Made by a program: the position numbers and the translations under genes. From PLGF01 sp052139695 (GTDB taxonomy: Bacteria > Verrucomicrobiota > Verrucomicrobiia > Limisphaerales > Palsa-1400): 64,000 bases of DNA. A model generated the notes under the pieces. That model was given only the letters and a program-made list of their open reading frames with translations. It was not told the DNA's origin and made no database searches. The DNA is taken from assembly GCA_052139695.1 (NCBI GenBank), contig JBKQWF010000044.1, positions 1-64,000 on the forward strand, written 5' to 3'. Shown piece after piece: positions 11,802-19,084 of the stretch (the first letter of the stretch is position 1; every line of letters starts with the position of its first letter).

Positions 11802-11852
11802 GACAGGACGAACAGGCAAAGATTTTATCCTGTAAATCCTGTTCATCCTGTC
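11802..11852. repeat. Hairpin-forming dispersed intergenic repeat
   Basis: The arms GACAGGACGAACAGG (11802-11816) and CCTGTTCATCCTGTC (11838-11852) match at 14 of 15 positions in inverted orientation, with a 21-base loop containing ATCCTGTAAAT. Motifs like 'cctgtaaatcctgttcatcctgtc' recur in intergenic DNA of many phyla (from memory, not checked). Confidence 0.6.
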
Positions 11853-11951
11853 TGTCCTTTCCTGGTTGCGGCTTGCGGCGCTGCGCCTCCGCGGGAGAAG
11901 TTGACGTCTTGAAAAATGGTAACTGTTCAGGTGCGGAAATCGCGCCGCAAC

Positions 11952-12025
11952 GGTAGGGAGGCCTGGCCGAGGTTTCCACTGGTGCGCAAACCACCCCCGG
12001 ACGCCTCGGCGAGGCGTCCCTACCT
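11952..12025. repeat. Palindromic intergenic repeats, family A (paired)
   Basis: A left half (11952-11977, GGTAGGGAGGCC...) and a right half (about 11998-12025, CGGACGCCTCGGCGAGGCG...CCCTACC) flank a short spacer. The stretch from AAACCACC to the CCTCGGCG core (about 11988-12011) is the reverse complement of the end of the element at 15741-15778, showing the two are copies of one larger element in opposite orientation. Confidence 0.7.
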
Positions 12026-12227
12026 GAATGGTTACGAAAAATGTTTTGCCAAAAAAACAAAACTTTTCAGGTTCCGCGGAAGATGAAATCTCAGAGGTCA
12101 TTTTCCCGCGCCCTTTGTTCCATTTCCGCGTATTCCGCGTGGTCTGCGGTTGAAAATCTTTTTCTGGGCCCACTCGCGGGTGATTCATCTCCACCCGGGT
12201 CTTCCGCGTGGCGGCGATCTTGTCACT

Positions 12228-12764
12228 TCACGCTTTGGCGCGGGTGGAGAGCAAGAAATCATCGATGCGCACAGTCGCCTCAGCGACGTCCTGGCGACTC
12301 ATTTTCGACGCGACTCTATTGCGGGTCAGATCTGAATCCTGGTAACCCAAGGCGGCCGCGAGAGCAAACCACTTGTACGCCTCGATCCTCGATTCGTTCA
12401 TCTGCTGCGGCGTGCCCTCGAAACTGGCGCGGTAGCGCCTCATGCCCAGGTAATGCTGCGCGCCGGGATCCTGCTGGCGGGCGGCACGATCAAACCAGAT
12501 CTCGGCTTGACGCTCGTTGGGCACGACTCCTTGGCCATTGGTGTACATGATCCCGAGGTTAAACTGTGCCAGGATGTGGTTCTGCTCGGCCGCTTTCAAA
12601 TACCATTCAATCGCGTGCGGAAAGTCCGCGGATTCTTCATTGCTGGCGCAGCGCAAACCGACCAAGAACTGCGCGTCGGCGTTGCCGCTCTCGGCCCGAG
12701 ACTGAATGGTTTCCTGCCTCGGGGATGGTTTGAACAATCGGGCCAAGAATGATTTTGCGGACAT
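12228..12764 (-). CDS. Sel1-like repeat (TPR-type) protein
   Basis: This 178-residue protein has no clear signal peptide and at least two to three Sel1 repeats (about residues 25-135). The patterns AESGNADAQFLVG, AIEWYLKAAEQNHILAQFNLGIMY, GQGV and AEIWFDRAARQQDPGAQHYLG match the SLR consensus with its GxG turn. Sel1 proteins are scaffolds for protein-protein contacts and have no fixed catalytic role. The gene lies 36 bases downstream of infA on the same strand, so it may be read from the infA transcript. Its partner cannot be inferred. Confidence 0.8.
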   Translation of the reverse strand: MSAKSFLARLFKPSPRQETIQSRAESGNADAQFLVGLRCASNEESADFPHAIEWYLKAAEQNHILAQFNLGIMYTNGQGVVPNERQAEIWFDRAARQQDPGAQHYLGMRRYRASFEGTPQQMNESRIEAYKWFALAAALGYQDSDLTRNRVASKMSRQDVAEATVRIDDFLLSTRAKA

Positions 12765-12800
12765 AGAGTCAATAAACTGTTTCGACGTTGCGAGGCTCTC

Positions 12801-13016
12801 TCACTTAAGCCGCCAGGTGATGCGCGCTTTATTCAGATCGTACGGCGATATTTCCATTTTGACCCGGTCCCCGGCCGTCAGGCGGACCCAGCGCTTGCGC
12901 ATTTTGCCGCAGATGGTGGCGAGCACGACGTGTTTGTTATCCAATTGCACGCGGAACATCGTTCCGGGCAACACCGTCTGCACGCATCCTTCGACTTCAA
13001 TATGATCTTCCTTCAT
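12801..13016 (-). CDS. infA: Translation initiation factor IF-1
   Basis: IF-1 is a small OB-fold protein that binds the ribosomal A site during initiation. The 71-residue product matches the family in length and motifs: IEVEGCVQTVLPGTMFRVQL, then VLATICGKMRKRWVRLTAGDRVKMEISPYDLNKARITWR. The usual first residues (MAKED) are shortened to MKED. It is not next to ribosomal protein genes, which happens in several phyla. Confidence 0.96.
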   Translation of the reverse strand: MKEDHIEVEGCVQTVLPGTMFRVQLDNKHVVLATICGKMRKRWVRLTAGDRVKMEISPYDLNKARITWRLK

Positions 13017-13333
13017 GGCTCATCTTTCTCATAGAACCCGTCCTCAAGCTTTCACAGAGGCCCGCAGCCCACGCCCACGATGGGAAACCTTCTAATGCAC
13101 GAGAATCACCACCCGAGCGAGGTCTGCGGACAAGTGCTGCCGCATTGCCGGCATCAAAGGAGGGATGAACTGTCCTCACCAATGGCAGTCAGACACCTGG
13201 TAAACTTAGCGCCGTTAGCAGGTAGATATTACGCCGTCAAACGAGATCAACAAGACAAATCGGCATAAAATCCGCTGACGGGCCCGATTCGGGGCTAGAC
13301 TGGGGGCTTGAGTGGGCTTAGGCTAAAAGGGTT
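13017..13333. other. Intergenic region, infA / ispH
   Basis: This is a 317-base gap between divergent genes. I examined it for tRNA, tmRNA, RNase P and 6S RNA signatures and found none convincing. Only weak GC-rich hairpins (for example around 13280-13300, CCCGATTCGGGG) and the unassigned promoters of infA and ispH are expected here. Confidence 0.4.
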
Positions 13334-14563
13334 ATGTCAACCCAAGCGCCACCAGCGCCTCAGAAGATGAACCTGCGCCGGCCCGATGTCATGGAAGCGG
13401 TCCAAGCCCAAGTGCTTTCGCATTATCGCAGCGATCTGGTCAACCGGATTCGCGACAAAGGCCATGTTCTTTCCGCGGATGGCCTGCTGACCATTAAATT
13501 GGCCAAGCAATTCGGGTTCTGTTACGGCGTCGAGCGCGCCATTGACCTGGCCTACGCCGCCCGCAAATGCTTTCCCGCTCCCAAACCAATTTATCTGCTC
13601 GGCGAAATCATCCACAACCCCGAAGTCAACGACCAGATTCGCAACATGGGAATCCAGATCATTTCTCCCAAGCCGACCGACGTGGAACTGGCCCGCTTGC
13701 ACGCCGGCGACGTTGTCATCATCCCCGCCTTTGGCACCGAAGTGGACACCAAAAACAAATTAATCGCCAAGGGCTGTGAATTGGTCGATACGACTTGCGG
13801 CGACGTGATGAGCGTGTGGAAACGGGTCCGGCAGTATTCCCGGGAAAGCGTCACCAGCATCATTCACGGCAAAGCCAAACACGAAGAAACCAAAGCGACG
13901 ACTTCCCAGGCGACGGCCCACGGTCCAGGGCATTATCTGGTGGTCTATACGCTGGCGGAAACGGATTACGTCTGCGCTTACATCGTCCACGGCGGCAACA
14001 AGCAGGAGTTTTTGGAAAAGTTCAAGGGCGCCTATTCCAGCGGATTTGACCCCGACGCCCACCTCCAAGCCGTCGGCGTCGCCAACCAGACGACCATGTT
14101 GCGCGGGGAAACGGAGGAAGTGCAGCGGCGGATCAAGAACGCCATGATCGCCCGCTACGGCACGGGAGATTTGGACCGGCATTTCCGTTTTTTTGACACG
14201 ATTTGCGGAGCCACCCAGGACCGCCAGGATGCCTTGCAAAAACTCCTGCGCGAACCAATGGATTTGCTGCTGGTCATCGGCGGCTACAATTCCTCCAACA
14301 CCTCGCATCTGGCCGAGATGGGCGAGGCCGAGCTGCCGACTTTTTTCATCAAGAACGCGCAAATGATGGTGTCCGACAAATTGATCCGTCACTTCAGCCT
14401 GCATAATCAAAAAGAGGTCGAGACCGTGAACTGGCTGCCTCCGGGAAAGATTACCGTCGGCATCACTGCCGGGGCGTCCTGTCCCAACAACCTGATTGAG
14501 GACGCCATCAAACGGCTTTTTGAATTGCGGGGAATTTCCGTCCAGGAACTGCTGGCCAATTGA
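13334..14563 (+). CDS. ispH: 4-hydroxy-3-methylbut-2-enyl diphosphate reductase (IspH)
   Basis: IspH performs the last step of the MEP pathway, reducing HMBPP to IPP and DMAPP with a [4Fe-4S] cluster. The three cluster cysteines are visible: FCYGVERAID, TTCGDVMS and ASCPNNLIED. The HGKAKHEET segment corresponds to the region carrying the proton-donor Glu, and GGYNSSNTSHL is the substrate-binding SxN region. At 409 residues it belongs to the long form seen in cyanobacteria, plants and Verrucomicrobia-like groups, with an N-terminal extension (about 40-55 residues) and an insert, against about 310-320 in Escherichia coli. A dGTPase-like gene follows after 9 bases, so they may form an operon. 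Confidence 0.95.
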   Translation: MSTQAPPAPQKMNLRRPDVMEAVQAQVLSHYRSDLVNRIRDKGHVLSADGLLTIKLAKQFGFCYGVERAIDLAYAARKCFPAPKPIYLLGEIIHNPEVNDQIRNMGIQIISPKPTDVELARLHAGDVVIIPAFGTEVDTKNKLIAKGCELVDTTCGDVMSVWKRVRQYSRESVTSIIHGKAKHEETKATTSQATAHGPGHYLVVYTLAETDYVCAYIVHGGNKQEFLEKFKGAYSSGFDPDAHLQAVGVANQTTMLRGETEEVQRRIKNAMIARYGTGDLDRHFRFFDTICGATQDRQDALQKLLREPMDLLLVIGGYNSSNTSHLAEMGEAELPTFFIKNAQMMVSDKLIRHFSLHNQKEVETVNWLPPGKITVGITAGASCPNNLIEDAIKRLFELRGISVQELLAN

Positions 14564-14572
14564 GCGGCAACC

Positions 14573-15736
14573 ATGCCTTGCTCCAAAGAAGAGCTCGAAC
14601 AACGCGAGCGGCAGACTTTGGCTTCCTACGCCCAATTCAGCGCCGACTCCCGCGGACGCGTTCACGCGGAACCCCCGCCTTCCTGGCGGACGGATTTTCA
14701 GCGGGACCGCGACCGTGTCATCCATTCGCGCGCTTTTCGCCGCCTGGAATACAAGACGCAGGTTTTCCTCAACGGCTCGGGCGATCATTTGCGCACGCGG
14801 CTGACCCACACCATTGAAGTGGCCGCCATGTCGCGCAGCCTGGCGCGGGCCTTGCGGCTCAATGAAGATTTGGCCGAGACCATCGCGCTGGCCCATGACC
14901 TGGGCCACTCCCCCGTCGGCCACCGTGGCGAAGCGGTCTTGAACCGCTTGATGCGCGGCCACGGCGGTTTTGAGCATAATCGCCAAAGCTTGCGCATCGT
15001 CGAGGAATTGGAGGAAAAGTATCCCGGCTTTCGCGGGCTCAATCTCACCTGGGAAGTCCGGGAAGGTTTGCTCAAACATGAGACCACTTATGATCAGCCA
15101 GGCGAGCGCAAGGCTTTTCCCGCCAAATCGCCCTCGCTGGAGGCGCAAATTGCCAATTTGGCGGACGAGTTGATTTACGGCAGCCACGACTTGGACGATG
15201 GCTTGGAGGAAGGGCTGCTGTTGGAAACAGAATTGATCGACAAGGTGCGGGTCTTCGCGGAAGCGGCCGACGCGGTGCGTCGGGAACATGGGAAACTGCC
15301 CCGGGAAGTCCGGCGCAACGCCATCATTCGCGCTATCATTGACAGCCAGGTGCAGGACGTTGTCCAAACCAGTTCCGCCGCCCTGCGTTCCGCCGGGGTC
15401 CGGACCGCCGATGATGTCCGCCGCCAGGCGCGGCCATTGATTCGATACAGTCCAGCACGGCGGAAATCGAACCTGGAGCTGAAGCGCTACCTTTTTCGCC
15501 ATCTCTATTCCAATCCGGTGGTGGCCGCGCCGAATGAGCGGGCCGGCAGGATGTTAGGGGACCTGTTCCGATATTTTGTCAAACATCCGGAAGAAATCGG
15601 CGAATCCTCGCGCAAACGCGCCCGCCAAACAGGCTGGCATCGCGCCATCTGCGATTACCTTTCCGGCATGACGGACCGTTACACGATGCGCGAACACGAG
15701 CGGCTTTTTCCAGCCAAGCATACAACAACTGCCTGA
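14573..15736 (+). CDS. dgt: Deoxyguanosinetriphosphate triphosphohydrolase-like HD protein
   Basis: This 387-residue HD-domain hydrolase would split dNTPs into deoxynucleoside and triphosphate. Visible family marks are the arginine-rich entry RDRDRVIHSRAFRRLEYKTQVF, the metal site RLTHTIEV (His), AHDLGHSPVGHRGE (the HD pair and following His) and LADELIYGSHDLDDGL. The length matches the shorter dGTPase-like type-2 subfamily rather than the ~500-residue E. coli Dgt. The start ATG lies 9 bases after ispH. It may control dNTP pools or defend against phage by nucleotide depletion, but no defence genes lie nearby, so housekeeping is the plainer reading. Confidence 0.9.
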   Translation: MPCSKEELEQRERQTLASYAQFSADSRGRVHAEPPPSWRTDFQRDRDRVIHSRAFRRLEYKTQVFLNGSGDHLRTRLTHTIEVAAMSRSLARALRLNEDLAETIALAHDLGHSPVGHRGEAVLNRLMRGHGGFEHNRQSLRIVEELEEKYPGFRGLNLTWEVREGLLKHETTYDQPGERKAFPAKSPSLEAQIANLADELIYGSHDLDDGLEEGLLLETELIDKVRVFAEAADAVRREHGKLPREVRRNAIIRAIIDSQVQDVVQTSSAALRSAGVRTADDVRRQARPLIRYSPARRKSNLELKRYLFRHLYSNPVVAAPNERAGRMLGDLFRYFVKHPEEIGESSRKRARQTGWHRAICDYLSGMTDRYTMREHERLFPAKHTTTA

Positions 15737-15740
15737 TCAG

Positions 15741-15778
15741 GCAGGGACGCCGCGCCGAGGCGTCCGGGGGGTGGTTTA
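15741..15778. repeat. Palindromic intergenic repeat, family A
   Basis: The element GCAGGGACGCCGCGCCGAGG...GGGGTGGTTTA starts 5 bases after the dGTPase stop. The right part is an inverted copy of about 11988-12011. A GATCAGGC hairpin overlaps the gene end, and the element could serve as the transcript end. Confidence 0.65.
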
Positions 15779-15875
15779 CACGCAGCCAACCCAGGCTATC
15801 GTGGCAGGAATGCAATGGATCGTGTGGGATCTATTTTGAGTGAAACTTTTCCTTCCACGGGTGTGTTCTGTGTGA

Positions 15876-17471
15876 ATGATGCCACAACAAATACCTAATT
15901 GGACGACCAGCCTTCGGAGACCATCGCTGATTCCCGGTGGCCTCCAACCTTCGCGCGCTTGCACCTTCCTTGGAACGCGGCGCGGGCGAGAACGCCGAAC
16001 TTCCCACGCTCTTAAGGCGGCTCACTGTTTGCTCCGCCTGGTGTTTGCCTGCTCTAATCATGCTCATACTGCTCCTGCTGGCGAAGCGGAAGCCGTTCAT
16101 ACACTCATGACAAACCTGTATGAGAGAGGTCAATTCAACGGAAGCATCGTTGTCGCGCGTGATGGAAAGGTGATCTATCGGAACGCTTTTGGAGAGGCGG
16201 ATAGTGAGTCGCATCGTCAATTTACTCCAACGACGCCCTCAAATCTCGCCTCCGTCTCCAAGCAGTTTACGTCCATGCTAATCATGATGCTCTCAGAGCA
16301 AGGCAAGATTAATTACGATGATCCAGTCTCCAAATACATTCCCAAACTGGAAAAGTGCGTTGACGGAATCACGGTCAGACATCTGCTGACGCATACTTCA
16401 GGCATCCCTGACGTGGGTGACCTGGGCATCGATCACCCAAGGCTGACGGAAAGCGAAGTGCTGAAAGCCGTTATAAAACAGCATTCCCAATTTCCCAAGC
16501 CAGGGCTGAGATACCAGTATAGCAACACGGGCTATATTCTGCTGGCCATGATTGTCGAGCAGGTCGCGGGCAAATCATTCAGCGATTGTCTGCGCGACAA
16601 TATTTTCAAGCCTCTTGGCATGAACAGCACGTTCTTGGATGATGGATCCGGGCACAACTTGAATCTTGCAGCCACGGGTTACGACCAGTATGGCGATAGA
16701 GACGGCTCTCCTCCAGCCACGGCCGATTTCCCGTTGCCGCGGCATCTCCTCCCAGATTATACCAAGGGAGACGGCGGCATTTACTCCACGGTGGATGATT
16801 TGTTGAAATGGGATGAAGCGTTGTACACCAACAAACTGGTCCGGCAGTCAACCTTGGAGGAGGCATTTACTCCCGGCGAAGTCAAAGAAGGATTTTCAAC
16901 GTACGGGTTCGGCTGGAACATTTCGCGCAAGTACCTCGTCTTCGGCGATAAATATGTCTGGCACACCGGGAGCACGGGAGGTTACCGGGCGTTCATCGGT
17001 CGAAGATTGGGAGAAAAATTGACGGTCATTATGTTGACCAACAAGGGAAACAGCCCGCGCGTGGAGATCAACGACGCCATTGTGAATGTTCTTCACGGGA
17101 AGGCCTGCAACCTGCCAAAACTTCCTATAGCGCCGAAAATGTACGATTTAATAAAAAAACAGGGAATCGAGGCGGCCCAACGCATGTATGCTTCCTTGAA
17201 GGCAACCAATGGGGCCGGCTATGAGTTTTCCGAGTCTGAGTTCAACTCACTGGGATATAAACTCCTTTCTGACGGCGACAAAGGGAGCGCGATGCGTATT
17301 TTTGAATTGAACACAGCTCAATATCCCTCTTCATCGAATGCTTTCGATAGTTTAGGTGAAGCGTATCAGAGGGCCGGCAAAAAAGACCTGGCGATCAAGG
17401 CTTACAAGAGAGCAGTTGAGCTTGACCCGAATAACCTTCATGCACGCAACATACTGCGCAAATTGGAATAG
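15876..17471 (+). CDS. Serine beta-lactamase-fold hydrolase with C-terminal TPRs
   Basis: This class C beta-lactamase/PBP-like serine hydrolase has the catalytic motifs SVSK (SxxK, with the nucleophile Ser), YSNTGY (YxN) and HTGSTGGYR (KTG equivalent). Such proteins are usually secreted esterases or peptidases, less often true beta-lactamases. The last ~100 residues form a TPR pair ending in AIKAYKRAVELDPNN. The N-terminus is uncertain: the first ~70 residues up to NHAHTAPAGEAEAV are Arg/Pro-rich and lack a clear signal peptide, though LLRLVFACS looks like a broken one, and a hydrophobic MLILLLLAK is encoded in another frame at about 16059. A frameshift or an alternative start is possible. 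Confidence 0.8.
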   Translation: MMPQQIPNWTTSLRRPSLIPGGLQPSRACTFLGTRRGRERRTSHALKAAHCLLRLVFACSNHAHTAPAGEAEAVHTLMTNLYERGQFNGSIVVARDGKVIYRNAFGEADSESHRQFTPTTPSNLASVSKQFTSMLIMMLSEQGKINYDDPVSKYIPKLEKCVDGITVRHLLTHTSGIPDVGDLGIDHPRLTESEVLKAVIKQHSQFPKPGLRYQYSNTGYILLAMIVEQVAGKSFSDCLRDNIFKPLGMNSTFLDDGSGHNLNLAATGYDQYGDRDGSPPATADFPLPRHLLPDYTKGDGGIYSTVDDLLKWDEALYTNKLVRQSTLEEAFTPGEVKEGFSTYGFGWNISRKYLVFGDKYVWHTGSTGGYRAFIGRRLGEKLTVIMLTNKGNSPRVEINDAIVNVLHGKACNLPKLPIAPKMYDLIKKQGIEAAQRMYASLKATNGAGYEFSESEFNSLGYKLLSDGDKGSAMRIFELNTAQYPSSSNAFDSLGEAYQRAGKKDLAIKAYKRAVELDPNNLHARNILRKLE

Positions 17472-17538
17472 CCGCCAGTCAACCAGGCGGCCGGCATTAA
17501 CGCCGAATTCGTTACTGGCAACACCTGTTCAGTGCCTA

Positions 17539-17778
17539 TCAGTGCTGGAGCATTTGCGGGCCGAGGTCGCGGAAAAGATCGATCCAGGAGAGATAGATGC
17601 TCTGGACGAGGGTGAGTTTGCCGGACTTTTGCAGCGCGAGAAGCTCGTCGAGCGGCTCAGATGGATATTGGCCAATCCAGCAGGCGGCGATGCCGCGGGA
17701 TTTGAGGAGAAAATCAGCAAGGAAAGAAGCACCAGAACGGGGAAAATACGGCAGTTCATGCTTAGAGGCCAAACGCAT
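17539..17778 (-). CDS. Hypothetical 79-residue protein, possibly a gene remnant
   Basis: Starting at the ATG at 17778, the frame gives a 79-residue product with balanced composition (MRLASKHELPYF..., then GIAACWIGQYPSEPLDELLALQ and YLSWIDLFRDLGPQML). It looks more protein-like than the antisense shadows around it. I do not recognise the family. The longer in-frame extension to 17850 is encoded by the palindromic repeat and is Arg/Pro-rich, so it is probably not translated. It could be a C-terminal scrap of a larger gene cut by the repeat. Confidence 0.3.
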   Translation of the reverse strand: MRLASKHELPYFPRSGASFLADFLLKSRGIAACWIGQYPSEPLDELLALQKSGKLTLVQSIYLSWIDLFRDLGPQMLQH

Positions 17779-17790
17779 CCAAATCTCCGA

Positions 17791-17845
17791 GGTAGGGTCG
17801 CCGCGCCGAGGCGACCGCGGACGGCTCGGCGAGCCGTCCCTACCT
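17791..17845. repeat. Palindromic intergenic repeats, family A (paired)
   Basis: GGTAGGG at the left and CCCTACC at the right bound two stem-loops, GTCGCCGCGCCGAGGCGAC and GGACGGCTCGGCGAGCCGTCC. This is the cleanest two-hairpin copy of the family in the window. Confidence 0.75.
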
Positions 17846-17893
17846 TCCATTTGCTCTTCGAATGGGATTTAGAGGTGCTTGACAAGTTCATTT

Positions 17894-19084
17894 TTAGAAG
17901 GACTGGAGGGTCTTTTGCAGGATTTCGGCCTGGGCCTGGGCGTCGCGAGCGCCCCAGTAATTGGTTTTGAATTGCACCAGCCGAGGCTGGACGGCTTCGG
18001 AAACCGGACAAAGGCCACGAGGATAGCGGCGTTCGATGAATGGGGAGCGAGCGCCAAAGAGAGCGTCCCGAAAAAGCGGTTCCAGGTAAGTCAATTGCCA
18101 GGCCGCATAAAACTTGTCGCCGCCGCTCGCCAGGAAACGTGAGCGAAAATCGGCCCATTGGACTCGTGCCGTATCCAGTTCGCAGGCCAGCGTCCAATAC
18201 GAGCTGACGCAGTTTTCAGGAATGCGTTGCGGCGTGAGCAAGCTCGAGCCGGAAGTTCGGATCGCTTCGAGGAAGAGCCGCGCGCTTTCGATGCGCGCCG
18301 CCACCAATTCGTCCGCCCGCTCAAGCTGGGCCAGGGCCGCCGCGCAACACAACTCCGGCATCTGGTAATTCCAGCCGGGAGAATCGTGTCGTTCGAAGGC
18401 AGGATGCTGCAATTCACCCTTGGTCACCCTGGTTTTCCTGGCGTTGAGAGTGGCAAAGCCGAGGCCGGCCGCTTTGCGAATTTTCGTCGCGTAGGCTTCA
18501 TCGTTCGTAATGACCATTCCGCCTTCGCCCGCCGCCAGGTGCTTTGAACTTTGGAAGCTGAAGATGCCGCAATAGCCGAGGGTTCCCGCCAGCGCGCCAT
18601 CGCAAAACGACCGCATGGCTTGCGCGTTATCTTCTATCACCAGCAGATTGTGTTTTCGCGCTAACTCCATGATCGGGAGCATCGGCGGCGAGAGGCCATA
18701 GAGCGCGACGGTAACGATGGCGCGGGTCCGAGGCGTGATGACTGCTTCAATCGATTTTGCATCCATCACCCAGGTGTGACGGTCCACGTCGGCGAACACC
18801 GGCGTGGCGTTGGCCTGGAGCACGGCCAAACTCGGGCTCGACATGGTCAGCGCGGGCACAATCACCTCGTCGCCAGCGCCGATGCCTGCCGCCTCCAAAG
18901 CCGCATGAATGGCCGCTGTTCCGTTGGACATGCTGATGGCGAAACGCATTCCGTAACGCCTGGCGAAGGCTTCCTCCAGGCGCGTCCGGAACGCCGTTTT
19001 TGTGGAAACCCGGAAGCCGTTCTCGAGCGCTTCCCGGACGTAAGCGTGTTCCCGTTCCGAAACACGCTGGATGGAGGATTTCAT
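17894..19084 (-). CDS. DegT/DnrJ/EryC1/StrS family PLP aminotransferase
   Basis: This 396-residue fold-type I PLP enzyme belongs to the sugar aminotransferase family. The motifs are NGTAAIHAALEAAGIGAGDEVIVP, the aspartate motif VIEDNAQAM (usually EDaAqa) and the Schiff-base lysine in FSFQSSKHLAAGEGGM. DegT enzymes usually aminate nucleotide-bound keto sugars for polysaccharides or antibiotics. No glycan genes adjoin it. Its ATG overlaps the TGA of the upstream secreted esterase (19081-19084), so the two form an operon. The ~30 C-terminal residues after the catalytic core are helical. Confidence 0.9.
   Translation of the reverse strand: MKSSIQRVSEREHAYVREALENGFRVSTKTAFRTRLEEAFARRYGMRFAISMSNGTAAIHAALEAAGIGAGDEVIVPALTMSSPSLAVLQANATPVFADVDRHTWVMDAKSIEAVITPRTRAIVTVALYGLSPPMLPIMELARKHNLLVIEDNAQAMRSFCDGALAGTLGYCGIFSFQSSKHLAAGEGGMVITNDEAYATKIRKAAGLGFATLNARKTRVTKGELQHPAFERHDSPGWNYQMPELCCAAALAQLERADELVAARIESARLFLEAIRTSGSSLLTPQRIPENCVSSYWTLACELDTARVQWADFRSRFLASGGDKFYAAWQLTYLEPLFRDALFGARSPFIERRYPRGLCPVSEAVQPRLVQFKTNYWGARDAQAQAEILQKTLQSF

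Larger units (their letters stand above)
11722..12227. other. Intergenic region rich in dispersed repeats
   Basis: This is a 506-base gap between convergent genes. The open frames in it are short and repeat-derived, so I call no gene. It contains a hairpin repeat (11802-11852), a paired family A element (11952-12025) and a stretch of TTCCGCGTATTCCGCG-type sequence (about 12122-12168), all of the sort found scattered between genes in unrelated bacteria. Confidence 0.6.
17472..17893. other. Intergenic region with a possible gene fragment and repeat
   Basis: This is a 422-base gap between convergent genes. It holds one short open frame that may be a real or decayed gene (17539-17778, minus) and a family A paired palindrome (17791-17845). 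No RNA gene was recognised. Confidence 0.5.

Noticed and set aside
11766..12194. Short minus-strand frames between the permease and Sel1 genes
   Set aside because: They are made from dispersed repeats and have no protein-like composition.
13017..13333. Possible structured RNA (tmRNA, 6S, RNase P)
   Set aside because: None of the conserved cores could be found on either strand. Only weak hairpins are present.
13760..15502. 580-residue open frame on the minus strand
   Set aside because: It covers parts of ispH and dgt in antisense. Both sense genes have full catalytic motifs.
17529..18197. 222-residue minus-strand frame overlapping the DegT end
   Set aside because: It overlaps the clear aminotransferase frame and a palindromic repeat. 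The 79-residue frame at 17539-17778 is in another frame and is a better, still weak, candidate.
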